Part shown: positions 23,526 through 35,189 of the stretch, piece by piece
Position numbering within the stretch: position 1 is the first letter of the stretch
Layout: every line of letters begins with the position of its first letter
Origin: Cynocephalus volans
Lineage: Eukaryota > Chordata > Mammalia > Dermoptera > Cynocephalidae
Direction: 5' to 3'
Assembly: GCF_027409185.1 (NCBI RefSeq)
Contig: NC_084463.1
Coordinates: forward strand, 72,587,852 to 72,651,851
DNA: 64,000 bases
The notes under the pieces: model-generated
What the model saw: only the letters and a program-made list of their open reading frames with translations
Database searches by the model: none
What the model was told of the DNA's origin: nothing
Made by a program: the position numbers and the translations under genes

Positions 23526-24002
23526 CTTTGAAAGTTAGGGATCATTAACTGTGAAGTTGATTTGGTGTTCAGGATGCTGTTGTTCACATATATACTAGCG
23601 TATAAATACAAATCCTTGTCTTTTTTTTTTTTTTTTTTTTTAAATAAAAGTGAGTTTTCATGTGAGGTGCTTGGAATGCTTCACAAACAACATGGCACAT
23701 ACCCCTTTGGCCTGCTTACTGCCAGTGGAATGTTATAAGTTTTATAAATTACATTTCAATTCACAAAATTTTTTCTTGATGGCATAAAAAAATTCCTAAA
23801 ATATTTACTAGTAGGGGTATGCAACTTTCTATTTAAAACCTAAGCTCTACATTTTCCGTTGTCTTCCTATATCCTATTCTGATGACCCAAAATATAGGAA
23901 AGCACAAAATATTTCCTTTTTCACTAGGTCAGTTTTTTCACTTTTTCCATTTCTTTTTTCTTCTTTCATTTTATCCAGTAGTTACCATTTTTACCAACAT
24001 GG

Positions 24003-24215
24003 GGTAGCAGAAAGAACATGGGTTTTGGAGTTAGACAGACCTGGGTTTGAATCTTAATTCTGTCACTGACTAGCTATTGACCTTGGGTAGGTTTGACTTC
24101 ATTAAGCATCCAATTTCTCATCTGTAAAACGGAGATGAAAATATCCATGTTTCAGCGATCTGGTTGGGTTAAATAAAAATATACGCACAGTATTTGGCCA
24201 ATGGTAGGTATCCAT
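24003..24215 (+). repeat. MIR SINE
   Basis: 'gggttttggagttagacagacc', 'tgacctTgggtaggtttgac' and 'atctgtaaaacggagatgaaa' match the MIR core in order. Confidence 0.8.
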
Positions 24216-24287
24216 GTAAATTCATTTCTCGCTATAGCAAGTGTTGCAAAACTAATTATAGAAAGCAACTAGAATTTGGCAGTGTTA

Positions 24288-24557
24288 TTAACAAAAGGCT
24301 ACACAATGTATTTTCTTAAAATTTTTAATTTCTAATTTTGATTCATTACTTCTCAGTGAGAAATTTTGTATGTTTTTTCTGTATTCCACAGTGCCATGTA
24401 CTAAATTTGGAAGAGCCAGTGTAATTTTACAGCCATAGGAATGCCTCCCTTCACCATACCGAAAGGTAACCTCTGCCCTATTGCTACCACCAAGGGCGAT
24501 TTTGTGGGATGTGGTAACTTTAGGAATATTTCCTACACTGAAATGAGCAATTAAAAA
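24288..24557 (-). other. Unassigned 94-codon frame preceded by a good splice-acceptor-like tract
   Basis: On the minus strand 'tttaattgctcatttcag' (ending at about 24543) precedes a frame with a mixed, protein-like composition (…VTTSHKIALGGSNRAEVTF…, …RYGEGRHSYGCKITLALP…). No matching donor is clear before the stop. I do not recognise it. CEP126 already ends at 36612 with a matching last exon, so this is not its next coding exon in the frame I can trace. A decayed pseudogene or chance frame is possible. Confidence 0.2.
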
Positions 24558-24599
24558 AATACAAAATGCCATTCTTTATAAACATTTTATCACAAAGTT

Positions 24600-25680
24600 A
24601 GAGTAAGAAATTTAAATAACAGAAATTTCTATTTAGCATATATTTCAACTACTAAATCTATAAACTACAAAGAAGTGCTGTGAATTCCTGGGGAAAAATG
24701 CCTATTGCTCTATTCACAAGCATCAGTGCTGGGTTCTCATCCTGGGCAAGTATTCAGACAGAGCTGGGATGCATCTCGGTGTTTGTTTAGGCATGCATGG
24801 TGTCCTTCATGGTAATCTCAGAAGTCTGCTAAATTTCACTGCTCTCCAACTCTGAATTAGGACAAATATTCAGGGGAACTGTTGCTCACATGTTTTCCTA
24901 CAGCTGGTTCTGGCAAATGCTATGCATCTAGTCCTGGAGAAGTATGTGAGAAGTCCTCACAGACGGATTCTGCAGGAACTATTTCTTGTCTCTGCAGCTG
25001 CTAGTTCTATTTTCTCTCTTCTCCCAGAAATCAGAAGGAAGAAACAAACAAACATGCAAATATCTGCTGAAACTCTGCAGCCACAAACCAAGCTGGCATG
25101 TCAGATTTAGTCAACAAATCCTGACAATTCTCCAAGGTGATGATTTTTAGGTTTGAAAGAACTTTACAGATCATTTAGCTCAACCTTTGTGTTAGTTTTC
25201 ATCAGTACTGTTGTACTCTAAAAGGTAAAATTCCCATTCTGGAAATGTCCAATTTTACAATTTCATAAAAAATTCAAATCTGAAAAGGAAGTTATAAGTT
25301 CTAATTTATTTGCATCTGCACTTCAAGCTCTTTGTTTAAAAATTCTTTCTAGATAAATTCTGAGTACGAAGAAATCTGTATAGTGTTGCAGAGCTGAAAG
25401 GGAAGTTCTGCGGGTGAACTTGAGAGGACGTCAGATGGAATTAATGATGAAAGAGCCTGAAACTCACATAGGGCATTTCAGAAGGAAACCGATGGGTGCT
25501 TTACCCCTGCTTCCCTCTCCAGCTTTCTCTCTCACTCTTGTCTGTCTCTCTTTTTTTCTCCTTTTCATCCTCTGAAACAATATCCATTTGGTCAACTCTG
25601 AAGCTTTATTCAGAATTCAGACTGTCATTTATCTTCTATATGTTCATATGCTTGTGAAGTCAGCAATTGTTGCACTGATT
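24600..25680. other. No recognisable gene; weak ancient LINE remnant at 25140-25230
   Basis: 'gaaagaactttacagatcattt' resembles the ancient CR1/L3-type motif 'ggaccttagagatcatcta', but it is too short to assign. Nothing else is recognisable. Confidence 0.3.
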
Positions 25681-25689
25681 TTTAAGTGT

Positions 25690-26400
25690 CTGCTTATTTT
25701 TACGTCTCCTTTATCAGACTGAATCAGTCAGAAAAACAAATCCTTTATAATAATTATGGAACTAAGGGATTTATTATGGTAATTATGTCTTACCAAACAT
25801 GGAAGGAACTGGGAAAATGAAGATCTGGAAGGGGAGAATTGGAGGATCAGAGTGTCTGAAGCATGGATCAAAATCTTGCCTGCTCTGCTGAGGAATGCCA
25901 GTTAGGATCAGAGAAACAATCACTAACCAGGCTGTTTGAAGCACTGGTGTGGGTAGGCAAAGTGAAGCTTGCAGGGAAATCTGGTAATCCAAGCATGCTT
26001 AGCTGCTGAAATAGAACCGTGAAGAGGGAACATGCTGGAGAAATCTATGGAAACTGCTGAATGTGGGAGAACTCTGCTTTTGTGGGTGTGGGGCCGCTGT
26101 TGGTCAGCAGGGCCCACAGTCAGGAAGGTGCCATTAAGTAGAGAAGACTGAGGACAAGCTGGGAGCTGCTGGGAACCTCTGTGTCTGTCTGTCACTGTGA
26201 CTGACCATGATAACTTTTCAAGAATAATGGCTTCTGGTCACTTCTGCCTTCCTCTTTTGGCCAACTCTAACCTGGAAATGTGGATCCCAGCCTCAGCAGA
26301 GTTGGGGCTTTTATGCTCATCATGTACTCAAAGCACCAACTTTGCTGAGGCTGGGATCCATGCTTCCAGGTACAAAGATTTTGGCACATAGATATGCTTA
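25690..26400. other. Unclassified, possibly a decayed LTR, containing a long hairpin
   Basis: The stretch looks repeat-derived, but I cannot assign a family. It contains an inverted repeat listed separately. Confidence 0.3.
26271..26370. repeat. Inverted repeat with 33-nt arms
   Basis: Left arm 26271-26303 and right arm 26338-26370 are reverse complements at 29 of 33 positions. Three of the mismatches form one internal bubble. The core is 'tggatcccagcctcagca' against 'tgctgaggctgggatcca'. The loop is 34 nt. The RNA of either strand would fold into a long hairpin. Confidence 0.85.
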
Positions 26401-26769
26401 ATATTTAATAAATGAAAGAAGAAATGAAAAGATCATTCATGTACTGCAAACGAGAAGCAAAACAAAATTTGTTCCTGAGATATGAGAGTATTTCATAAAT
26501 TTCTTTCAATGTATTTCACTATAACTATTAGTTAATGAAACATTTATGTAGTACTGCTATTTTGATAGATTGGTGACTAAGAGAATTCTAGAAAAAGAAT
26601 GTCTGAAGGAGAAGAGTTTCTCAGTGTTATCTCCAGTACTGTCAAGGGGAGAGGGTACCCAGGCTGCCTGCTTCACTGGCATTTCTCACCAGGGCCGGCT
26701 AGACTGTGAAATGTTCTCCATGAACTACTGGACTTGGACAAAGGGTAGATGATGTTCTTGTTTCTCATT

Positions 26770-26935
26770 GCTTCTTCTAGATAAGTGTTTTTCCACCTTT
26801 GCTGCCCATTAGAATTCTTTCGGGGAGCTTTTGAAAGTCCAAATGCCCAAACTGCACCCAGGTATAACCAGGCATTAGTATTTTTTAAAGCTCCCCACAT
26901 GATCTCAATGTGCAGCCAAGTTTATGTTCTAGAAC
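26770..26935 (+). mobile_element. MER5-like hAT-Charlie MITE
   Basis: 'ttagaattctttcggggagcttttgaa', 'ccaggcattagtattttttaaagctcccc' and 'tgatctcaatgtgcagcc' match the MER5-type non-autonomous hAT consensus. Confidence 0.6.
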
Positions 26936-27085
26936 CTTGTTTTTCAAAGTATGGTCTGTAGACTGGCAGCATTGGTGCTACCTAGGTCCCACTCCAGATC
27001 TATTGAATTAGAAAATGTATTTACCAAGATCCTTTGGTGATGGAAAGTACACTAAAGTTTGAGAAATGCCATTCCAGACCATTCT
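26936..27085 (+). mobile_element. Second MER5-like hAT-Charlie MITE
   Basis: 'tttttcaaagtatggtctgtagac', 'gtcccactccagatctattg' and 'gtttgagaaatgcc' form a second, adjacent MER5-type element. Confidence 0.6.
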
Positions 27086-27229
27086 TTCTCTCTTCTTCCT
27101 AAAAATCTCCATACCCTTTGAAATATATGCCATGAGAATATCCTACTTTCTTACCCTGCTGGTTAGATTCATCAACTTTCATCCTAGAAACTCCCCAGAA
27201 TTCAATGAAGTTTTTTAGCATCTGCCTTA

Positions 27230-27600
27230 TTTTCTCTCCATTGCTGTGCTTATTATTCTGGTGATTTCAACATCCACAAAGACAGTCCATTCAATACCTC
27301 AGCAACTCAGTTTCTTGGCCTCAATTATCTTATCTGCATGTTGGCTTTCTCTCCTTCCTGCTTTGTATTCCTTGTCCCTCCAGTAATGCTGTATGAGTCC
27401 TTTGTCTCAGGCTGCTTTCTGGGAAACCTGTGCTGAGACACTTGTAAAAACTTGACCCTAGTCAAATCCAACCACTATTCTCGATGAACTGACAAAGGTA
27501 GGTGCAAAACACAATTCAAAAACCTTCACTATTACAATTCATTTTCCAGCTCTGTAAGATGACTATTTCATATCTTCTTTCTCTCAAATCTTCAACTCCC
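27230..27600 (+). repeat. L2/CR1 LINE, endonuclease region
   Basis: 'attctggtgatttcaacatcc' encodes the GDFNIH signature of the L2/CR1 apurinic endonuclease. 'caactcagtttcttggcctc' follows as in L2. The frame is broken by stops and indels. Confidence 0.55.
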
Positions 27601-27889
27601 CTTCCCTCAGTTAATTGCTTCGCTTCTATTTGACACAGAATAAAATCTACCAGAGAGAACGTCCTTATATTTCTACTACCAATCTCCAAATCTACCTGCT
27701 TCTGTACCCATATATCTGTCTTCCCTCCATATGTTCCTATATAAGGCTAACTTCTCTCCTTGCTCTGGAGCCTAATCCCCATTACCTTTACAATGACTTT
27801 GCTGCTCCTATAGATAATGGTTTTCTTTCTTGAATCACTCTAAACTGCACACAATTACGCTATGTATAATAAAGGGTCTGATTCTATTT

Positions 27890-28275
27890 TTTTTTGATGT
27901 TTGACTGCTGATAGCTTTTAAGCCTCACCCCTCCTTCTTCCCCTCTATTCCACTTCTGGGTATGTTGATAAGAAAACCCAAGTGTTTTTTAGGTTTTGGC
28001 AAGAGATCCAAACCAGGAGATTTAAGCCCTAGCTTGCACATGGGAATGAACCCTCAGCCTGGTCCCACCCTCTAACCACAATAAAAATCCTGAGCCAGTC
28101 CCCTTTCCTTGCTCTCTCAAGGTATTTCAGGTCTGCCTGGGGCCTCTGCCTGACCTGCATCAATTGAGGGCCCAGAGACCTCAATTATGCAAGTATTAAA
28201 ACTTTTAACATCCTTTTGGGGTGTGTGTGGTATCATCAGTCTCCATATCTGAACCAAATTTTGGGTGGGAAGAGT
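27890..28275 (+). mobile_element. Probable ERV LTR (class I type)
   Basis: Contains an AATAAA signal ('caataaaaatcctgagcc'), a CT-rich R region ('ccttgctctctcaagg') and then 'attgagggcccagagacc' and 'gtattaaaacttttaac'. This is the usual LTR order, but I cannot name the family and no internal region follows. Confidence 0.4.
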
Positions 28276-28299
28276 GGTTACATTATAATAACTCTCATT

Positions 28300-28660
28300 T
28301 TTAAAAAAAGTATTAGCTAGGATTTAAGTTAGATTGTTTCAACAGAAATTCAAAATAAAAGTGACTTAAACAAGATAGGAGTTTACTTCTTGTTCACATA
28401 AAAGTTCTAGCTGTTGTGGTCACTCTGCTCTATGTCATCAGGGGCCCAGGTTTTTTCTAGCTTGATTCTCCACCAGCTGTAGCTGTGAGTCATGTCTGCT
28501 TAGTACAGTGATACACCCCAAGTCTGCATTCCAGCCAGCATAGAGAAGGAAAAGGTAGAAGGAGAAGAGGAAGGCTTGCCCCTTCTCCTTCAGGTCACAG
28601 TTCTAAACTTAAGTCACACGGCTATTTTTAGCTGAAAGTGAGGCTTGCTAACTTTTTTTT
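28300..28660. repeat. Ancient interspersed repeat, family uncertain
   Basis: 'aagtgacttaaacaagatagg', 'gtcatcaggggcccaggtttttt' and 'agtctgcattccagccagca' belong to a repeat I have seen in other mammals, but I cannot assign it with confidence. Confidence 0.4.
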
Positions 28661-28786
28661 TAAAAAAATTTATTTTAGTGGCTAAGTACCTGTACAACAG
28701 ATTTTATTACTAAGAAAAAGAAAGAGAATGGTTAGAGGACAATTAGCAGTCTCTATCCCCCAAATCTTCCCTTGATTCTACATCCC

Positions 28787-29323
28787 TGGGGTAGGCAGAA
28801 TAATTACCCGCCTCCCCTCTCCCCCCTCACCAAAAATGTCCACTTCCCAAACCCAGAACCTGTGAATAAATTAGGTTACATGGCAAAGGGGGATTAAGGT
28901 TGCCAGTGGAATTAAGTTTGCTAATCAGCTGATCCTAGGACAGATATCCAGGATTATCTGGGGTGGGGGAGCCCAATGTAATCATAAATGTCCTCAAAAG
29001 TGAAAGAGGGAGGCAGAAGAAGAGACCCAAGTGATGTGACATGCGAAGCACTTGACCCATCATTGCTGGCTTTGAAGATGGAAAGCCATTGCTGGCTTTT
29101 GAAGATGAGCCATGAACCAAGGAATGTGGGTGGCCTTTAAAAGATAGAAAAGGCAAGGAAACAGATCCTCCCCTAGAACTTCCAGAAAGAATCATGGCCT
29201 TACAACTTGATTTTAGTCCAGTGAGACCAGTGTCAAACTTCTAAGTAAGACAATAAATCTGTGTGTATGTGTGTGTGTGTTTAAGCAACTAAATTTGTAG
29301 TTATTTGTTAGGAAACTAATACA
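28787..29323 (+). mobile_element. 5' LTR of MaLR (MLT1/MST-type) provirus
   Basis: Starts 'ggggtaggcagaataatt' and includes 'gattatctggggtgggggagccc', 'aaggcaaggaaacagatcc' and 'ttgattttagtccagtgagacc', ending 'ttaggaaactaataca'. These are ERVL-MaLR LTR landmarks. The element is a non-infectious fossil. Confidence 0.75.
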
Positions 29324-31165
29324 TATTTTGGACTGGAAATGGGGTGCTGCTGTATCAAATACTTAAAAATGAGGAAGTGGCTTTGAAATTGGGCAGTAGG
29401 CAGAGGCTGGAAGAATTTTGAGGAGCATGGTAAAAAAAAAACCTAGATTACTGCTGTGGATTGAATGTGCCCTCCCCAATTCATTGAAGCTTAAATTGTG
29501 TCCCCCAAAGTTCCAGGTATTGGAAACTTGGTCCCCACTGTGACAGTGTTAAGAGGGTGGGAAATCCCATTATGGTAATTAAAAGGTGGGGCTTTGGAGA
29601 GGTGTTTAAGTTGATGGTTTAATTGTGGTCATGGCCATGGTTCTGTGGACTTTAAAAGAAGAGCACGTGAGAGTCTCTCTCTCTCTCTGCTCTGTCATTT
29701 TCTACCATGTAAGACCCCTGCATTGTTGTAAGCCACCATCAAAGAAGACCCTCACCAGATATGTTCCCTGAACTTTGGATTTCCTAGCCTCTGAAACTGT
29801 AAGCATTAGATTTTTTTTTTTTTTTTTTTTTTTTTACCAAGTTTCAGGTATTTATGTTATAAGCAACAGGAATGGACTGTTTTTTATTTTTACTAATGGA
29901 TGTTAATGACTCTGATAGTGAGGACTCAGAAGAAGTGAAGAGCATGGTAGAGAAACCATATATCATTTTATAGAATACACGTACTTAAGTCATCACAAAC
30001 TGTTGGTAGAAATTGGATGTTAACGGTGCTGCTGGTGAAGCTCAGAAGGAAATCAGGAACATATTATTGGAAACTTGAAGAGAGGGAATTCTTGTTATAA
30101 AGTAGCAGAAAACTTAGTGGAATTGTGTCCTGCAGTTAAGTGGAAAGTGGAACTTATAAACAATGAAATTGGACAGTTAACTGAGAATATTTCCAAGCAA
30201 AGTGTTGAAGGTGCAGCCTGATTTCTTCTTGCTGCTTGTAGTAAAAAGCCAGAGAAAAGAGATAAATTGAGTGAAGAACTGTTAAAGAAAAAGAAAATAC
30301 CACTTAATTTGAGAAACTCATAGCCTAACAAGATTGCAAAAAATGCTAAAATTGAGATTCACTGTAGGGATAGAAAAAGCCAAGGGTGTGGCTATAAAAC
30401 ATTTTGCTAATACCATAAAAAGATCAAAAGGTCTGAGTTTTCACTCCCAAAAAAGGCTTTAAAGAGATTGAATATGTGACTCATAGATGTCCTCAGCTAT
30501 CTCAGCAGAAGCCAAAAGTAGGGATGTAACTATCTAGTAGGAGCCTCTTGTCTAATGAAATGAATTCCTATAGTATACAAAAAGGACTCTCAAGGTTCAT
30601 GAAAATTTTTTTTGTCAGCATAAACACATCCGCTTGGACTGGAAAGGGCAGAGAAAGTATAAAATGAAAGAAGCCTATCTGATACTCAAAATTCCACAGG
30701 CAGGTAAAACTACATCTCTGCAAACATGTGCTACCTTGTATGAAAAAGAAATGGAGCCTTGAACAACAAAGAACAATTTAATCTAATGAGTTTGTCTGGG
30801 GGTATTTTGAAATTTCTTGGGACCAGTGACTCCTTTTTTTCTTCCATTAGATAACCTTTTTGAATGCAGATGTCCATAACTATTATCCTATGCCTGTCCC
30901 ATCATTGTATCTTGGAGAAGGTAACTTGGTCTTGAGTTTTACAGATTCACAGTTGGAGAGAAATTGTGCCCCAGATAGATTATACTCAGAGCCTCATCTG
31001 TACTTGATTTAGATGATGAGATTTAGGACTTTTGATTTGATGCGATTTAGATGAGATTTTTGACTTTGAGTTAATGGCATAGTGAGACCTTTGGGGATCA
31101 AGGGATGGGATGAGTATATTTTGCACTTCGGATGAACATGTGTCTTTGGGGGCCAGAGGGTGGAT
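29324..31165 (+). mobile_element. MaLR internal region, interrupted
   Basis: Direct-strand MaLR internal sequence: 'ggggtgctgctgtatcaaat' and 'aagtggctttgaaattggg', then after the nested LTR 'gaaacttgaagagaggga', 'tccaagcaaagtgttgaagg', 'taaacacatccgcttggac', 'cccatcattgtatcttgg' and 'cagagcctcatctgtacttg'. No usable frame remains. A second MaLR LTR interrupts it at 29458-29880. Confidence 0.75.
29458..29880 (+). mobile_element. Nested solo MaLR LTR
   Basis: 'ggattgaatgtgccctccccaa', 'gtgtcccccaaagttccagg', 'gtgggaaatcccattatgg' and 'accatgtaagacccctgc', ending near 'aagcaacaggaatggac', form a second MaLR LTR inserted in the internal region. A 23-nt T-run (about 29812-29836) lies inside. Confidence 0.65.
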
Positions 31166-31241
31166 TATGGTAGACATAATAATGCCCCCCCAAAATGTTT
31201 ACATCTTAATCCCAATAACTTGCGAATGTTATGTTAAATAG
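31166..31241 (+). mobile_element. Truncated 3' LTR of the MaLR
   Basis: 'atggtagacataataatgcccccc' and 'tcttaatcccaataacttgcg' are the first about 75 bases of the same LTR type, then it stops abruptly at an inverted LTR. Confidence 0.6.
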
Positions 31242-31512
31242 TGTATTAGTTTCTTATTGCTGATGTAACAAATTACCACAAATTTAATGGCTTAAAGCAA
31301 CTCAAATTTATTATCTTACAGGTCTGAAGGTCAGAAATTTAAAATGGGTTTCACTGGGCTAAAATCAAGGGATTGAAAGCACCACGTTACTTCTCAAGGG
31401 GGGAATCTATTTCTTTGCCTTTTCCCATTCTAGCGGCTACCTTCCTTGGCTTGTACCTCTCCCTCCACTTTCAAAGCCAGCAGTGTAGCATCTTCAAATC
31501 TCTTTCTGATTC
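31242..31512 (-). mobile_element. Inverted MaLR LTR, first part
   Basis: 'tgtattagtttcttattgctg' and 'tttcactgggctaaaatcaagg' are the reverse complement of the LTR 3' half. The LTR continues at 33788 after an L1 insertion. Confidence 0.65.
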
Positions 31513-33787
31513 TTTTTTTTTAACTAATATTTTAAATTGATACATAATAACTATACATATTTATGGGGTATAGTGTGATATTTTGATACCAAATACAGTA
31601 TGTAATGATCAAATCAGGACAATTAAGCATATCCATTACTTCAAACAATTACTATTTCTTTGTGTTCAGAACATTTAAAATCCTCTCTTCTAGCTATTTC
31701 AAAATATAGAATAAATTGTTGTTAACTGGAATCACCTTACAGTGATATAGAATGCTGACTGCTTCCTTAGTATCAATTACTGATTATATTTTTTTCTTTA
31801 ATGTTTTTTAAAATTTATTTTCTAAAAAAATTTTTGGCCATAGAACAAGTCTTAATACATTTAAAAAGACTAAGATCATAGAAAATATATTCTCTGATCA
31901 CAGTAACAGAAGGAAATTTAGAAAATTCACAAATGTGTGGGAATTAAATAACATTATCCTACATAAACAATGGATAACAATAAGTATCACAGGGAAATTG
32001 GAGAGTACTTTGAGATAAAAATCAAAGCACAACATATCAAAATTTATAGGATCCAGGGCTCATGCATTGCTCAGAGTAAAATTTATACTTGTAAACATTT
32101 ATATTAAAAATAAGAAAAATCCGAAATCAGTAATGTAAAACTTCTACCTTAAGAAAGTAGCAAAAGAAGACAAACTAAACTAAGAGCAAATATAAGGAGG
32201 AAATAAAAATTACAACATAAATTTATGAAATAGGGAATTAAAAAACAGTAGAGAAAATCAACAAAACTAAAAGTTGATTCTTTAAAAAGATCAACAAAAT
32301 TTGTAAACCTTTAGATTAACCAAGAGAAAAGACCAAAATTACTAAAATCAGAAATAAAGCAGGTGCATTCTTATATTATTATTTGTTTTTTTGCAGTGGT
32401 AAGATTTCTTTCTCTGTGGTAGTAAGTTTCTTTCTCTTTCTTAGTTGCATTTTTTGTTCTAGCAGTGGGTTTTGATCTTTCTTGTGTATTTGTGGTAGTG
32501 ATTATCATTTCTCAGATTCCAGATGCAGGACGTCCCTGAGAATTTCTTGTAGGGCTGGTTGTATGATCGTGAACTCCTGAAGTTTTTGTCTGGAAAATAC
32601 ACTATTTTCCCCTCATTTCTGAAGGATAGCCTTGCTGGGTATAGTATTCTTGGCTGGCAGTTTTTTCTTTTAGTATTTTGAATATGTTATCCCATTTTCT
32701 TCTTGCCTGTAGAGTTTCTGCTGAGAAGTCTGCTGTTAGTCTGATAGGGGCTCCCTTATAGAGGACTTGATGCTTTTCTCTTGCTTCTTTTAAGATTCTC
32801 TGTCTTTGAGCTTTGCCAGTTTGACTATAATGTCTTGGTGATATTTTTGGGTTGAATCTGTTTGGGGATCCTTGAGCTTCCTGGATCTGAAGGTCTGTGT
32901 CTTTCCCTATATCTGGGGAGTTTTCCATTATTATTTTGTTGAACAGGTTTTCCATACCTTTTCTTTTCTCCTTTCCTCTGGAATACCCATGATTTGAAGC
33001 TCGTGCACTTAAGGTTGTCTGCTAGGTTTCTTAGATTTTCTTCATTTTTAAAAATTCTTTTTTCCTTTTTATTGTCCACCTGCATCATTTTGAAAAGACT
33101 ATCTTCAAGATCAGAAATTCTTTCTTCTGCTTGTTTTAGCCTACTGCTTAAGCTATTGGTTATGGTTTTTATTTTGTTGAGTGAATCTTTTAGTTCCATG
33201 AGTTCTGCTACATTCTTTTTTAAGATATTAATCTCTTAGCAAATTTCCTCCTTCATATCCTGCATTTTTTTCTCATTTTATTATGTTGTCTTACTGAGTT
33301 CTCTCATATGTCTGTGAGTTTCCTTAAGATTGTTGCTTTGAATTCCCTTTCAGTCATTTTTTTCTGATCTACATGGTATGGCATTTGAGAATTACTGTAT
33401 TCTTTTGGTGGTGTCATATTTCCCTGGGTTTTCATATTTCTAGTATCTCTATGTTGATGTCTGGTCATCTGGTAGAGCAGTTGCTTCTTCTATTATTCTA
33501 GAGTGGGCTTTGAGGAGAGAGATGTCCTCTTCTTTTTCTGGTCTCTGCTGGTGACTCTTCTTGTGTCAATGCAGTTGAGTGTCTGGTGGTCCACCTCTGT
33601 GGTAGTAGTGGCTACTGCTGTGGCATCTGCCACTTTTGTGGCCACCATGGCTGTGGTGGGCCACCTGCATGGAAGTGGTGTTTTCAGTGTGCTCCTTGCC
33701 TGCTTTGAGGTTAGGGATGCTGCCCTCAGCTCCTGCCTTAGGATGCCAGGTATACTCTCCTGCCTGCTTCTGGGCTCTCTATGATTA
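31513..33787 (-). mobile_element. Old L1 with internal inversion, inserted in the inverted LTR
   Basis: In window order: T-run and reverse-strand L1 3' UTR (31513-31800, 'acataataactatacatattt'); a direct-strand ORF2 endonuclease/linker fragment (about 31835-32360, 'aaagcacaacatatcaaaat'); reverse-strand inter-ORF spacer (about 32365-32590); reverse-strand ORF1 (about 32590-33465); and 5' UTR-like sequence to about 33787. The LTR around it resumes cleanly, so this behaves as a single insertion whose ORF2 is mostly deleted and partly inverted. Confidence 0.55.
32590..33465 (-). pseudogene. L1 ORF1 pseudogene
   Basis: Minus-strand remnant of ORF1p. Coiled-coil segments are recognisable (…SLSSRLKQAEERISDLE…), as is the C-terminal part with YKGAPIRLTADFSAETLQ. 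Two or more frameshifts (near 32950 and 32700) and internal stops split it into partial frames. The wording parallels the intact ORF1 at 46931-47911, but it is clearly older. Confidence 0.75.
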
Positions 33788-34000
33788 TGACACTGACTCT
33801 CCTGCCTCTCTATTTCACTTATAAGGACCCTTGTGACTAAATTGGGCCCACACAGATAATCCAAGATAATATCTGAATCTCATGATTCTCAACTTAATCA
33901 TATCTGCAAAGTTCTTTTTGCTATGTAAGGTAACATATTTGTAGGTTCCAGGGAGGAGACTGTGAACATTTTGAGGGACTATTATTCTTTCTACTACTTC
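33788..34000 (-). mobile_element. Inverted MaLR LTR, second part
   Basis: 'cacttataaggacccttgtg', 'ttgggcccacacagataatcc' and 'gctatgtaaggtaacatattt', ending 'attattctttctactac', complete the reverse-complement LTR begun at 31242. Confidence 0.65.
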
Positions 34001-34074
34001 CATTTTGTCTAACTTTTAAGTTTATTATCATGAAATTGTTAATAATATCCTATTATTAGCTTTTTTCTAGTCTC

Positions 34075-35185
34075 TCTTGAGCCCATTACTGTGCCCCAGT
34101 ACTCCACTGAAACCATGTTTGTCAAAGCCATAAATGCCCTCCAGGTAGCCAAATTAAATGTGAGTTTCTTAGTCTTCATCTAACTCAAACTTATTATCAA
34201 CTTTTGACTCAGTTGTATTCTTCCCTCCTTCTTGAAACAATTTCATGCCTGACTCTTCAGAACTCTATCGACATTCTCTCTCCGGTGATTTTCATCCAAT
34301 GAGATGGCTGTAAATACCATCTGTACACTGACAATTCCTAAGTTTTATGTTCATTCACCCAGGATTTCACCCTCAAATTTCAGACCTGTGTATCTAACTG
34401 CCTGTTCAATATCAATATCCCCAAGTGGACAGCTAGTAGGCATATCAAAACCTAAGAATTGATTTTTCAACACCCATCTGAATATATAAGGGTGATTTTC
34501 AACACCCTTCTATACTCTATTTCAATAAGTGTTTCCTCTATTCACACAGCTACTCAGTTCAAAAAACTATGGAATCATCTTTGCCTCCTTTTTCATATAT
34601 TTCACACCCAATCCATCAGAAAATAAGGATTTCAAACTATTCTGTGTCTCCCACTTCTTATTACCACCACCATTATTAACCTGGTCCACACCACAAACTC
34701 TCATTTAGATCATTACAAAAACTCTTTAATTGGTCCCCCTCCTTAAATACTTACCAACTTCTCTTCCTTAGATGTATTCTCCTGATGTCAGACAGAGTGA
34801 TCCTTTAAAAAGGATCAAGCATGCACTGTTAGATCAAATCCTTTGCACTTATTCCCTCTAATTAGAATGCAATTCTCCCACTACCACCAAAATTAGCTCC
34901 CTAACTTCATTCAGATCTCTGTTTGAATGTCACCTTCTCAGAGATATTCTCTGACCACCCTACCTATCCAAAATAGTACTCCCATCTCTCTCTATCCCCC
35001 TGCCATGCACTAGTTTTCATTTAGTACACTTATAACTACCTGACAGTATAGTTTTATATACTTTAAAATCAGTATTCCCCACTAAAATATGAACTACATG
35101 ACAACAAATAACTTGTATTATCTTCGATTATATCCCTACCACATAGAGTGGCACCTAGCACAAAATAGGGTTTGATAAATGAAAT
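34075..35185 (+). repeat. Long L2 LINE fragment
   Basis: About 1.1 kb of direct-strand L2: 'gaccTgtgtatctaactgcctg', 'aaaactctttaattggtcccc', 'tcacCttctcagagatattctctgaccacc' and the 3' end 'tggcacctagcacaaaatagg'. Heavily mutated. Confidence 0.7.
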
Positions 35186-35189
35186 GATT

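Noticed and set aside
33493-33864. 123-codon minus-strand and 93-codon plus-strand frames as genes
   Set aside because: Both lie in old L1 5' UTR-like DNA adjoining the ORF1 relic. No start or splice context.
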